Below, one piece after another: positions 4,819 through 11,951 of a stretch of DNA of 20,422 bases. The notes under the pieces are model-generated. The model was not told where the DNA came from and did no database searches. It saw only the letters and a program-made list of their open reading frames with translations. A program made the position numbers and the translations under genes. How positions within the stretch are numbered: position 1 is the first letter of the stretch; the number at the start of each line of letters is the position of its first letter. The DNA is from a virus. The DNA is taken from positions 1 to 20,422 of IMG/VR virus record IMGVR_UViG_3300030103_001103; one strand, given 5' to 3'.

Positions 4819-4947
4819 CTAATGAAGAATATAGTTGTGAGCCGCTACAACAACTGCAACAGCAATTATGATTTGCACCCAAGATTTTAATTCTGTGAAT
4901 GCGTGCCACCATTTAGTAACTTGTTGTTCAATTTTCTTTTTGACCAT
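4819..4947 (-). CDS. Tiny single-pass membrane protein in the lysis region
   Basis: The frame from ATG 4947 to TAG 4819-4821 encodes 42 residues: MVKKKIEQQVTKWWHAFTEL, then a hydrophobic segment (WVQIIIAVAVVVAAHNYIL). A strong AAGGAG lies 9 bases upstream of the ATG, overlapping the end of the holin gene. A basic and Trp-containing N-terminus with one membrane helix fits a small holin, antiholin or pinholin-like accessory, but nothing proves it. It directly follows the holin, so the pair may work together in timing lysis. Confidence 0.65.
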   Translation of the reverse strand: MVKKKIEQQVTKWWHAFTELKSWVQIIIAVAVVVAAHNYILH

Positions 4948-4950
4948 AAA

Positions 4951-5382
4951 TTACTCCTTTCCTTTATCGGTGTTTATTTTCTTGAGTTTTTCAAACGATC
5001 TTATACCTGACATACCCAAGAGTGCCATAACTAGAGGCATAAGTGTTCCCATGTCCATCTGAGGTATGTTTTGAACCTCATAATGGAATAAGCCGCAAAT
5101 AAATAAAATAAATTTTGATAATACATATTCCCAAAATATTGCTAAAGCACATGACATACCAATCAAAGGCCGCCATGCTCTTTGAAGAAAACCACTAATA
5201 CCACCAGCTTTACTAGACGCATCAGCTAAGTTTATAGACATTTGTTTTTCTTTAAGTTTAGACTCTATTTCAGCAAATCTATTTTTTAATTGTAGTTTTT
5301 CTTCGTCACTTGTGTGTAAGTCGTCAATAACCCCGGCAACAGCCTTGATAGTACCACCACTCAATAATTTTCCTAAAACCAT
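4951..5382 (-). CDS. Three-helix holin (gene transfer agent type)
   Basis: This 143-residue protein has a charged coiled-coil N-terminal third (DDLHTSDEEKLQLKNRFAEIE, about 20-50). Then comes the marker stretch QRAWRPLIGMSCALAIFWEY, where the first membrane helix begins, a second short hydrophobic helix (SKFILFICGLFHYE) and a third (GTLMPLVMALLGMSGIRSFE). A charged tail follows. This is the pattern of the holin family first described in the gene transfer agent (GTA_holin_3TM). In that family the protein makes holes in the inner membrane so the lysozyme can reach the cell wall. The upstream gene is a lysozyme, ending 9 bases before. TAGGAGA precedes the ATG. Confidence 0.88.
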   Translation of the reverse strand: MVLGKLLSGGTIKAVAGVIDDLHTSDEEKLQLKNRFAEIESKLKEKQMSINLADASSKAGGISGFLQRAWRPLIGMSCALAIFWEYVLSKFILFICGLFHYEVQNIPQMDMGTLMPLVMALLGMSGIRSFEKLKKINTDKGKE

Positions 5383-5391
5383 TGTTGTCTC

Positions 5392-5838
5392 CTATACGTC
5401 AGCAGTAATAGATTTCTGCATTTTTTCAATAATACGATTTGCTCTGTTTGTTGTTTGATTATACCACCTTGAGTCTTTCATTTCGACCATAGCACCAGCA
5501 TAATCTTTGTTTTTCAAACATTCTTTGAATTTAACAAATTTTTGTAAACGAGGTAAACCAAGTTGAAATACCATATGTGCAACACACTCTTTGGCATTAT
5601 CATCTATACCCATATCTTCAGTAAAGGTTTCCATATCATTCAAAGCAACATTAAAATCTTTCATAAAGATTTCTACTGCTCGTTCCTTAGTTATTGGTTT
5701 CATCAATTCTTCTTTTTCATTATCTCGAATAAGATGGCCAGCACCAATAGTCCAATAGCCTAAATGATCTTTATAAGGCTCTAATATTATACCGCCCTCT
5801 TCTTTGATTATATCGTCTCTTAAAGTTTCTATATCCAT
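5392..5838 (-). CDS. Endolysin, GH24 lysozyme (muramidase)
   Basis: The 148-residue protein matches T4-type lysozyme in length and motifs. EEG at 13-15 supplies the catalytic Glu (E14), YKD gives Asp24, and GYWTIGAGH (27-35) contains Thr30, the third catalytic position. The C-terminal helical lobe contains FQLG and a final SRWYNQTTNRANRI, which matches the W...TPxRA-type region of GH24 enzymes. It cuts the glycan strands of peptidoglycan. There is no signal peptide, so export needs a holin, which is the next gene. Its start overlaps the stop of a small membrane protein as TAATG. Confidence 0.93.
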   Translation of the reverse strand: MDIETLRDDIIKEEGGIILEPYKDHLGYWTIGAGHLIRDNEKEELMKPITKERAVEIFMKDFNVALNDMETFTEDMGIDDNAKECVAHMVFQLGLPRLQKFVKFKECLKNKDYAGAMVEMKDSRWYNQTTNRANRIIEKMQKSITADV

Positions 5839-6026
5839 TATCCCACCATTCTAAGCACCCAAGCAATAAACTGAGTTGCTACCATAAAACCAATAGTCCA
5901 TAAAACATAATTTAATCTCTTTAAATCACGTTGTAAGTGCCAAATATGGTTTGATTCTAAATTTTCAATTTTATTGTAAATATTTACAATATGCTCTTTT
6001 GTTGTTTTAGGTACTATTTTAGTCAT
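5838..6026 (-). CDS. Small tail-anchored membrane protein, lysis-associated
   Basis: The protein has 62 residues. The N-terminal two thirds are polar and helical (EHIVNIYNKIENLESNHIWHLQRDLKRLNY), followed by one membrane helix (VLWTIGFMVATQFIAWVL) and a short basic end. This layout, an amphipathic helix then a C-terminal anchor, is like XhlA-type proteins that associate with holins, but the sequence does not prove membership. It sits directly before the lysozyme with a 1-base overlap. It could be a second holin component or an antiholin. Confidence 0.7.
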   Translation of the reverse strand: MTKIVPKTTKEHIVNIYNKIENLESNHIWHLQRDLKRLNYVLWTIGFMVATQFIAWVLRMVG

Positions 6027-6039
6027 AACTATTTATATC

Positions 6040-6276
6040 TTATGTGTTCTCTACATTCAATCCTTTGCACTCAAATTTTATAACTAATTTTTCGTCCTCT
6101 ATATACGTTTTTTCCAACTCTTCCATTTTTTCTAAACTGCGGAAAGCATTATAAGCCTCTTTATAACCACCAACTACACAGTCATAATGATTGTTAAATT
6201 GATAGCCAGATACATTACTTGATGGACATTCTCCACTAACCATACTGCACATATATAAAATTAATACATATTTCAT
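6040..6276 (-). CDS. Small secreted Cys-containing protein
   Basis: The protein has 78 residues with a short hydrophobic start (MKYVLILYMCSMVSGEC) that reads as a signal peptide. Cysteines at C10, C17, C33 and C70 could form disulphides in the periplasm. The body has a helix (YKEAYNAFRSLEKMEELEKTY) and ends with a beta strand (KLVIKFECKG). Its start overlaps the stop of the 38-residue lipoprotein as TAATG. The function is unknown. It lies among lysis genes, so a periplasmic role in envelope disruption is possible. Confidence 0.7.
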   Translation of the reverse strand: MKYVLILYMCSMVSGECPSSNVSGYQFNNHYDCVVGGYKEAYNAFRSLEKMEELEKTYIEDEKLVIKFECKGLNVENT

Positions 6277-6392
6277 TAATATTTATTCCAATAATATTGA
6301 TAACAATTAGTGTATTTTGTTTTATCGCAATCAGCTGGGATTAAAGATATTGAACAACCATTTAAAAAAATTAAGAATATCAAATATCTCAT
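6276..6392 (-). CDS. Tiny lipoprotein, candidate o-spanin
   Basis: The frame from ATG 6392 to TAA 6276-6278 encodes 38 residues: MRYLIFLIFLNGCSISLIPA, then a Cys/Tyr-rich end. L10-N11-G12-C13 is a lipobox with an uncommon Asn at -2, giving a mature lipoprotein of 26 residues with two more Cys (C22, C30). The start overlaps the stop of the coiled-coil membrane protein (ATGA) and the stop overlaps the next start (TAATG), so the reading frame is fixed by two junctions. An inner-membrane coiled-coil gene followed by a tiny lipoprotein in a lysis cassette is the layout of a two-component spanin. The sequence is not Pro-rich as in Rz1, so this is inference. Confidence 0.6.
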   Translation of the reverse strand: MRYLIFLIFLNGCSISLIPADCDKTKYTNCYQYYWNKY

Positions 6393-6883
6393 TTCATTTT
6401 ATTAAGTGGATTTTCTAAAGCAATTCTAATTTGTTTTTGTATTTTTTCTTCCAAATCAGCCATTTCTTGTTTTAATTCACTAATAGTTTCTTTTAAATCC
6501 TTTGAGTTTTCTCTACTATCTTCTTTTACTCTTTGTTCTACATCTTCAACAATAGTCTCAATTCTTCTTACATCTGCTTTTAAATCGTTTTTAAGTTCTT
6601 TTGCAACATCAGCTACTAACGATACCTCTTCTAGTATAACTGATATTTCTGACTGCAACATACTAACCTCAGTATCTACAACCTCTAGTTTTTTATCAAA
6701 GCCAGATAAATCAGGGCTAACAAAAGAATTAATTTTAGCCTCCATATCAAGATACCTCTGGTATGCCTCAAACCCACCCCATAATATACCAACAAAACTT
6801 GTTAGAATTGTTATTATGAGAAAAACCCTACCGCCCTTAAATTTAATACCACCTATATCTATTTCTGTTTGTTGTTTAGCCAC
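6389..6883 (-). CDS. Inner-membrane coiled-coil protein, candidate i-spanin
   Basis: This 164-residue protein starts with GTG at 6883 (no ATG is available and AAGG lies upstream). Residues 1-18 are cytoplasmic, and residues 19-38 are one membrane helix (RVFLIITILTSFVGILWGGF). After that, about 120 residues are a long acidic/basic coiled coil, with heptad-like LEVVDTEVSMLQSEISVILEE near 65-85 and DLKETISELKQEMADLEEKI near the end. One N-terminal helix plus a periplasmic coiled coil is the topology of Rz-type spanins. The next gene is a tiny lipoprotein overlapping by ATGA. Against this, the protein lacks any diagnostic sequence and could be a structural membrane protein. Confidence 0.75.
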   Translation of the reverse strand: MAKQQTEIDIGGIKFKGGRVFLIITILTSFVGILWGGFEAYQRYLDMEAKINSFVSPDLSGFDKKLEVVDTEVSMLQSEISVILEEVSLVADVAKELKNDLKADVRRIETIVEDVEQRVKEDSRENSKDLKETISELKQEMADLEEKIQKQIRIALENPLNKMK

Positions 6884-7016
6884 GCCCTTGTCCTTTGTAG
6901 GCTTTGAATGATCGCCTTTTATGTTTATTCATTTTTTGTTTACTAGGATTACGGCCAATACTTGTTTTGTGATGTACTGGCTCATGTGCCTCAAAGTTTT
7001 TAAATTTTTTTGCCAT
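6876..7016 (-). CDS. Tiny basic protein (46 residues)
   Basis: The frame from ATG 7016 to TAA 6876-6878 encodes MAKKFKNFEAHEPVHHKTSI, then GRNPSKQKMNKHKRRSFKAY and KGQGRG. It is highly basic with several His and no cysteines or hydrophobic segments. Its start overlaps the stop of the 544-residue protein as TAATG, and its 3' end overlaps the GTG start of the next gene by 8 bases. Its composition is like that of the basic micro-proteins at 4280-4815, although it lies away from them. The function is unknown. Confidence 0.65.
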   Translation of the reverse strand: MAKKFKNFEAHEPVHHKTSIGRNPSKQKMNKHKRRSFKAYKGQGRG

Positions 7017-8650
7017 TATTTATACTGACTATCTATTATTTCATTCATTAATCCATCACTTCCTACAAATAAAAAGTAACCAGCTATATTATTATCAGAA
7101 ATGACGGCATCTGGCAAAGTGAAGTCTGTAAAAAATTCTGCTCTGTCATTTAACTGTTGTTGACTCTCAAAAAATGTTTTAGTGTTTCCCAACACTTGCA
7201 TAACAACTAAAGTTTTTATCTGACTAGATTCATCATACCTTTTTTTATCATCAATTTTTTTCAAAACTTTCTTAGCGGCTTTTTCTTTAGATGAAGTTTT
7301 TTTCTGCACTACTTTGGGTTTTTCGTCTTTTTCTGTCTTTTCTTGTTGCGATTCTTGCTTGTCTTCTGACTTTTTTTCAACTTTTAATGTCTTTGATTTG
7401 TTGGTTTCCTCGTTTGATTCTTCGGTTGTTTCTTCGACTACTTCCTCTTTCGGTTCTTCGTTGGTGTCTGAAACATCGTTATCGGCTTGGTTATTTTCTG
7501 TTTGGTCTGGCTCTGTTGTTGATTCTGTGGTTGTTTCTGTATTCTCTTCTCCACCCACATCTGTATCAATCTCTATTTCAGTTTCTAAATTCATTTCTAA
7601 TTCCATTTCTATCTCCGCCTCTACCTCAATAACATTTACCTCAACCTCAGTCTCAGGCATATCTATATTAGCAACTTGGATTTCTTGAATTTCTATTTCT
7701 GCTATTTCTATTTCAACAGTTTCATAAGTTATTTCTTCGGTTTCGATAGGTTCAAAATCTAAACCAACATCTGTTTCAATAGGTGCGTTTACCTCAAATA
7801 TATCTTCAACAACATCTATAATTTCTTCGGGTGCATCAGTGTTCAAAGCAACAAACATTTCAACGCTTGTTATAGTTTGCTCTACAATAGTATTTATAAC
7901 ATTATACAAAACATTGACTTGAACATCATCGAACATCGGGCCAACGGCCATATTTATATCTCTACCACCAACCTCAATAATAATTGATGTAAGACTACCA
8001 GAAAAATTAAAGCCTCCAGAATATTGGCCGTACTGACTATTTGTGCCGCTTGCACTTAGAATATCAGTCCCACTAAATACATTTGTTGTCCCGTTTTTTC
8101 CTGTGATGTGCATATAAATGGAGTCTTGTGCATCAGGCTTATAAACTTTAATTTCGTAATTAGTTCTGCCTCCATGTGTAAAATTGAGGTCTGATATATC
8201 TACTGTATTAACAAAAGTAGTACCCATGTTTGGAACTCCCATAACACTGGTTGAGTTACCACTACCAGTAATCATAGCACACTTATCAGTACCTAGTTGC
8301 CCGCAAGTAGAACCAGATGGCATTGTTGCCGAACCCTGACCTCCCCAGTCAATATCCATATCTCCCTCTTTTGAGGAAACCACATAATCATTATCTCCGT
8401 CTAAAATATCTGTTGAGTCTTCATTTGTGACTGTGGTTGTCGTTGTTGTTGTAGTTGTTTCAGTAGTTGTTAAAATACCACCATCTTGAAACTCAATAGT
8501 TTCAATGCTAGATTCTTCAATAATCTGCTCAATAGTTGGCATGCAAAGTCCAACTGTATCAGTATCGCAATCTACGGCTTTGCTATAAGAGGGGTATAAG
8601 CATAAAAGTAGCCAAACTAAAAAAAACCCTCCAACCATTCGTTTTGCCAT
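7016..8650 (-). CDS. Large secreted low-complexity protein of unknown function
   Basis: The protein has 544 residues. A signal peptide covers residues 1-25 (FFLVWLLLCLYPSYSKA), with two Cys soon after (C28, C36). A Thr-only run lies near 61-75. Residues about 110-260 look like a folded beta domain (FVNTVDISDLNFTHGG, YEIKVYKPDAQDSIYMHITG, SLTSIIIEVGGRDINMAVG) with a second Cys pair. About 270-365 is a striking acidic beta-like repeat in which Ile or Val alternates with Glu (EIEIAEIEIQEIQ and similar). About 370-460 is a Glu/Thr/Lys-rich linker, and the last 80 residues are folded again. It is probably exported across the inner membrane. It lies between fibre genes and lysis genes, so it could be an envelope-acting or virion surface protein. 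No family is recognised. Confidence 0.75.
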   Translation of the reverse strand: MAKRMVGGFFLVWLLLCLYPSYSKAVDCDTDTVGLCMPTIEQIIEESSIETIEFQDGGILTTTETTTTTTTTTVTNEDSTDILDGDNDYVVSSKEGDMDIDWGGQGSATMPSGSTCGQLGTDKCAMITGSGNSTSVMGVPNMGTTFVNTVDISDLNFTHGGRTNYEIKVYKPDAQDSIYMHITGKNGTTNVFSGTDILSASGTNSQYGQYSGGFNFSGSLTSIIIEVGGRDINMAVGPMFDDVQVNVLYNVINTIVEQTITSVEMFVALNTDAPEEIIDVVEDIFEVNAPIETDVGLDFEPIETEEITYETVEIEIAEIEIQEIQVANIDMPETEVEVNVIEVEAEIEMELEMNLETEIEIDTDVGGEENTETTTESTTEPDQTENNQADNDVSDTNEEPKEEVVEETTEESNEETNKSKTLKVEKKSEDKQESQQEKTEKDEKPKVVQKKTSSKEKAAKKVLKKIDDKKRYDESSQIKTLVVMQVLGNTKTFFESQQQLNDRAEFFTDFTLPDAVISDNNIAGYFLFVGSDGLMNEIIDSQYK

Positions 8651-9161
8651 CTTTTTCTCTTTCTTGTTTTATTTTAAGTTTATCTGCCTCTTCCATACTA
8701 GCAAAAATTAAACTGCCTTTTGGAATTTTATCTTTGTTTTCTTCCCAACCCTTTTTGGCGTCCTCTCCGATGCTAGCATTGTAGGGGCAGTAAGTACCCG
8801 CATTCCACATCGCATCAAATACTCTTGCATCAGCACACAATGTAGAAATAGCGGCTACTTTCATACCCATAGCATAGAGAGATCGAGAGAGTTTAATACG
8901 TTCACAGTTTTCGTCAGTTACTGTGACCCCTGATGCAATACCTAAAATTTGTGTCTGAACACCTACTGATGCCGCTGTTTTACAAACATCTGAATTATTT
9001 ACTACAACGCTTGGTGCGTTAGCTGTTGGTGGTGTATTGTTTGTGACGACTGTTGATGAAACTGTATTAGTATCTGCCCCAAGAGCAGAGTTCATTAAAC
9101 CATTAAGAAACCAAATTAATATTGATGCTATAATAATTCCAATAATAAAAGGATTTCTCAT
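8583..9161 (-). CDS. Secreted or membrane protein with four Cys and two hydrophobic ends
   Basis: This 192-residue protein starts with a signal or anchor segment (FIIGIIIASILIWFLNGLMN, ending ALGA at about 29). A Thr/Asn/Pro linker follows, then a folded helical core with Cys at 60, 86, 109 and 125 (DVCKTAASVGVQTQILGIAS, DENCERIKLSRSLYAMGMK, MWNAGTYCPY). A charged helix follows, and a last hydrophobic segment (WRVFFSLATFMLIPLL) forms the C-terminus. The ordered core and even Cys number suggest a disulphide-bonded periplasmic domain held at both ends in the inner membrane. Its final 68 bases also encode the signal peptide of the next gene in another frame. The function is unknown. Confidence 0.75.
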   Translation of the reverse strand: MRNPFIIGIIIASILIWFLNGLMNSALGADTNTVSSTVVTNNTPPTANAPSVVVNNSDVCKTAASVGVQTQILGIASGVTVTDENCERIKLSRSLYAMGMKVAAISTLCADARVFDAMWNAGTYCPYNASIGEDAKKGWEENKDKIPKGSLIFASMEEADKLKIKQEREKDGKTNGWRVFFSLATFMLIPLL

Positions 9162-9164
9162 TTA

Positions 9165-9464
9165 TCATTCTGGCTTTGGATATTTATTTTTAGTTGCTGT
9201 TCTTTTTTCTTGTAGTTCAGTAAGTGTATCGCCACCATCTAATAGTGCGTGAATACAATCTTCATGTGATGGATATTCTGCTTTTCTATTTCTTTTCCAT
9301 TCTTCAGCATTATATTCAGCTTGTAGTTCGTTCATCTTAGTTTCTATGTCAGCTTTAGGAATAGGTGTTGTTCCATTTAACCATTTAATAGAATTAATAT
9401 CATCTGATAAATATGTAAATTCTGCATTTACATTTATTTTTTTTATTGCTTTTGCTATCGTCAT
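9165..9464 (-). CDS. Small fibre-associated protein, chaperone-like
   Basis: The protein has 99 residues. It starts with a short beta-type domain (about 1-40: NAEFTYLSDDINSIKWLNG). Then comes a helical part with the ending RKAEYPSHEDCIHALLDGGD and KRTATKNKYPKPE. The pattern R..aYP....(Q/C)l.aLl.g followed by a Lys/Pro tail is common in small proteins encoded beside phage tail fibre genes, often annotated as tail assembly chaperones. The gene at 11017 has the same plan (SQYGDWSTQLEMLYKDQKDG, end RSDNPK), so they may serve different fibres. Overlap with the upstream fibre gene is TAATG. The exact role is inferred. Confidence 0.6.
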   Translation of the reverse strand: MTIAKAIKKINVNAEFTYLSDDINSIKWLNGTTPIPKADIETKMNELQAEYNAEEWKRNRKAEYPSHEDCIHALLDGGDTLTELQEKRTATKNKYPKPE

Positions 9465-9958
9465 TATCCAGCTATCTCCATTACTTGTATGTTAGAATTA
9501 TAACTTGTGCTTATATTTATACTTTCTCCATTGTATGACCTTATTTGAACTTTGTAAGTTTGTTGTGAGGTTGAGTTTGGACTATCATAATAATTAAACA
9601 TATTAACATTATATACTTGTGTAACTCCCTCTGAATAAAGAGTATAAAGTGTTTTTGTTGCGTAAATACTTGTTGAGCCTCTAACAAATTGCATACCATA
9701 ACCCTCTGAATTATTTAAATCACTTCCAATATTTGATAATATTAAAATTTTACTAGAAGTTGCTGATGGTGTTATATTAACAGTTACATTAGTTAAATCA
9801 GCATAACTTGTTGAAGAAAAAGTTTGTGCAGATGATGATTGAGCCAAAGCTGAAACTTGCAAAACTTTACCACCAGAAATATTAGTTAAGTTCGCACCAC
9901 TAACTGCTGGTAGTGTTCCTGTAAGTCCTTGTGTTGCGTTTAATTTTATTAATGGCAT
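9464..9958 (-). CDS. Short tail fibre or adhesin protein
   Basis: The protein has 164 residues. The start (MPLIKLNATQGLTGTLPAVS, GANLTNISGGKVLQV) is a typical phage fibre N-terminal or shaft segment. The rest is a Ser/Thr/Asn/Tyr-rich beta domain (VTVNITPSATSSKILILSNI, QTYKVQIRSYNGESINIS) that looks like a compact beta-sandwich receptor-binding head. AGGATAAAATT precedes the ATG. It is one of four adjacent fibre-type genes, and is followed by a chaperone-like gene. It probably binds a host surface receptor. Confidence 0.7.
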   Translation of the reverse strand: MPLIKLNATQGLTGTLPAVSGANLTNISGGKVLQVSALAQSSSAQTFSSTSYADLTNVTVNITPSATSSKILILSNIGSDLNNSEGYGMQFVRGSTSIYATKTLYTLYSEGVTQVYNVNMFNYYDSPNSTSQQTYKVQIRSYNGESINISTSYNSNIQVMEIAG

Positions 9959-9967
9959 AATTTTATC

Positions 9968-11005
9968 CTATGTGTTTCCTAATCTTTTAAAAATAACATG
10001 AGTTCTATAATTTGGTGCAGATGCACCTACTAAAGTTCCAGATGCTAAAGAATCAACATTCATTTTTACTTTATGTGTTGAGGTGTCGGTCACATCAAAT
10101 AATATTGTGGTACTTGTAGTTAATCTTGTATCTCCACCACTATCTGTACTTCCACCTCTTGCTCTTGAAAATTCATTATAACCACTGCCATCAGTTGTTG
10201 CATATATACCAACAGCAAAAAAACTATCGTCATCTACACTATCCATTTCTCCTTGTAATCTTATTTCATAAAGACCAGTTGATGGAAATGTAAAGACACC
10301 ACTTGAATGAGACATTCCTGTACCAAGTTTACTAAATCCTGTGGTTGCTCTAGTGAAACTTGTAATAAATCCATTTGATGTAATGTCAGATGGTAAAAAG
10401 AAAAAATCTGCCTCTGTTATTCCACCAGCATCGCCAAATGAAAGTTGTCCAACTCCTGTCGCACCTGACCCTGATACTGATGCAACTTTTAAAACTTTAT
10501 CTGCTGTTACATTTCCTGTAGGTAAAATTAATTCATAAGATTGACCCGCACTGTGGGCTGGCGAAGATATTTTTACGCCATGACTATTCTGTGAACAGTT
10601 TAATTGTATTGTACCATTTTCTGAACTTCCATCGCCTTTAACTGTTAGACCAGCACTAGAACTATCAGATATTAAATTTAGTTTGCCTTTTGTGATTGCA
10701 CTATCTGTTACTGTGGTAGCAACCCCGACATCGTTTACCGAGCCTAATATTAAAATGAAGTCAATACTATCAGATGACGAAAGAGTACCGCTTGATGGCA
10801 AAAATGTAATCTGAGACCCGCTAATAGAAAAAGATGTATTAGCTTTTTGGATTACGCCGTTCAAACTAACTATGCAGTGATTTGCCGATTCTGGACTAAA
10901 TGCTACACCACCTACTAATATATTGTAGGTGTTAGTTGAACTCGTAGTTATATCGTCTGCGTATAAGAACGAGCCTGTGGTCGGATTCTTACCTATGTAT
11001 GCCAA
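9968..11005 (-). CDS. Tail fibre/adhesin with C1q-like C-terminal domain
   Basis: This 345-residue protein begins with TTG at 11005, which sits behind AAAGGAG; no suitable ATG is nearby. Residues 1-90 are an attachment-type domain (MAYIGKNPTT, CIVSLNGVIQKANTSFSISG). Residues 100-190 are a shaft with a GTIQLNCSQNSHGVKISSPA segment and a KVLKVASVSG repeat. Residues 205-345 are a beta-sandwich of C1q type (FPSTGLYEIRLQGEMD, TTILFDVTDTSTHKVKM, YRTHVIFKRLGNT). It resembles the gene at 11952 in domain order and start codon. It probably recognises the host surface. Confidence 0.75.
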   Translation of the reverse strand: MAYIGKNPTTGSFLYADDITTSSTNTYNILVGGVAFSPESANHCIVSLNGVIQKANTSFSISGSQITFLPSSGTLSSSDSIDFILILGSVNDVGVATTVTDSAITKGKLNLISDSSSAGLTVKGDGSSENGTIQLNCSQNSHGVKISSPAHSAGQSYELILPTGNVTADKVLKVASVSGSGATGVGQLSFGDAGGITEADFFFLPSDITSNGFITSFTRATTGFSKLGTGMSHSSGVFTFPSTGLYEIRLQGEMDSVDDDSFFAVGIYATTDGSGYNEFSRARGGSTDSGGDTRLTTSTTILFDVTDTSTHKVKMNVDSLASGTLVGASAPNYRTHVIFKRLGNT

Positions 11006-11016
11006 AATTTACTCCT

Positions 11017-11361
11017 TTATTTTGGGTTATCTGATCTAACTTTATCGTTATGGTCTTTAAATGTAGATGTACCATCTTTCTGATCTTTATACAACATTTC
11101 AAGCTGAGTCGACCAGTCTCCATACTGAGATCGTCTAGTTGCATCTATACCAGCATTTGTTTCAGCAGTATCTCCAGCTGACTCATAACTAGCTATCTGT
11201 GCATCAGTTGGTTTATCTAAACCATCTACTGACCAAGTTTTGATGTAAGGCCCGTTCCCATCAGAATCATCTTGTAAAACGATATTTCCGTCAGGGCCAA
11301 AATCAGCAACCTTACTGTTTGCCTCGCAGTATAGTTTTATTTTTGTACTTAGTTGTGCCAT
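11017..11361 (-). CDS. Small fibre-associated protein, chaperone-like (second copy of the plan)
   Basis: The protein has 114 residues. An N-terminal beta part contains VADFGPDGNIVLQDDSDGNG. A helical second half holds RRSQYGDWSTQLEMLYKDQK, and the end is KDHNDKVRSDNPK. The YGDWSTQLEMLYKD signature is typical of small phage proteins placed next to fibre genes. It shares the overall plan with the protein at 9165 but has little direct identity. AAGGAGG precedes the ATG, one of the strongest ribosome sites in the fibre block. A role in fibre assembly is likely but not shown. Confidence 0.65.
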   Translation of the reverse strand: MAQLSTKIKLYCEANSKVADFGPDGNIVLQDDSDGNGPYIKTWSVDGLDKPTDAQIASYESAGDTAETNAGIDATRRSQYGDWSTQLEMLYKDQKDGTSTFKDHNDKVRSDNPK

Positions 11362-11379
11362 AGTTTGTCCTCCTTAATT

Positions 11380-11943
11380 TTATGTATCACTTAATCTTAT
11401 AAATCTAATTTGAAAACCTTTGGTTTGTGTTTCTGTTTTTGATTCAGTTTCTGACGTTGCAGATAATCTTACTTTTACATTTGAAGTATCATCTACATCA
11501 ACTAAAGCTGATGGATAAACAACATTATTATCATTATTACCTCCAGAAGTATTTGACCTTTGTCCTGTCGCTTGAGCAACAACACTATAACTGCTGTTAT
11601 TTGCAGTTACCTCTACATTACCCATAACATATCTTGAATTTGATCCACTTTGTTCATAAAAATTCATAGTAGTTTCAACTAAATAAATTCCTGTTGTTGC
11701 AAAAGAAAAAATACCAGAAGAAACTGTAATATTACTTGCTGATCCTATTATACCTACTTTTGTTGTGTCTAAAGCTGTCCAAGCTGAATCTATTACTGTT
11801 GCTGTTCCAGCAGCAATAGTTTTTGATCCAGATAAATAAAAACTTTGAGCATTTGTTATGCTAGGAGTACCAGTTACAGTTCCTGTAAATGCGTAGTTGT
11901 CACTTAAGTCCATACTTTCTGCTATAATTTTACTAAATGCCAT
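11380..11943 (-). CDS. Short tail fibre/adhesin, almost entirely a C1q-like domain
   Basis: The protein has 187 residues. A short start (MAFSKIIAESMDLSDNYAFT, GTVTG) is a minimal fibre N-terminus. From about residue 32 to the end it is a C1q/TNF-like beta-sandwich: FSFATTGIYLVETTMNFYEQ, SALVDVDDTSNVKVRLSATS and GFQIRFIRLSDT match strand positions of the C1q-like domains in the genes at 9968 and 11952. AGGATAAATT precedes the ATG. It is likely a receptor-binding protein that trimerises through this domain, as C1q-like domains do. Confidence 0.7.
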   Translation of the reverse strand: MAFSKIIAESMDLSDNYAFTGTVTGTPSITNAQSFYLSGSKTIAAGTATVIDSAWTALDTTKVGIIGSASNITVSSGIFSFATTGIYLVETTMNFYEQSGSNSRYVMGNVEVTANNSSYSVVAQATGQRSNTSGGNNDNNVVYPSALVDVDDTSNVKVRLSATSETESKTETQTKGFQIRFIRLSDT

Positions 11944-11951
11944 AATTTATC

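Noticed and set aside
4868-5062. Rightward 64-codon hydrophobic frame
   Set aside because: It is the antisense of the holin C-terminus and the 42-residue membrane gene; hydrophobicity follows from A-rich coding on the other strand, and no ribosome site is present.
7291-7688. Two long rightward frames (113 and 124 codons) opposite the acidic repeat of the 544-residue protein
   Set aside because: They arise from the repeated Glu/Thr/Lys codons of the real leftward gene read backwards, giving Leu/Phe- and Ser/Val-rich low-complexity products. They have no ribosome site and run against the local gene direction.
8430-8480. Thr-run codons as a microsatellite suggesting a sequencing error
   Set aside because: The run uses mixed Thr codons, and the frame is intact on both sides, so it reads as genuine coding sequence.
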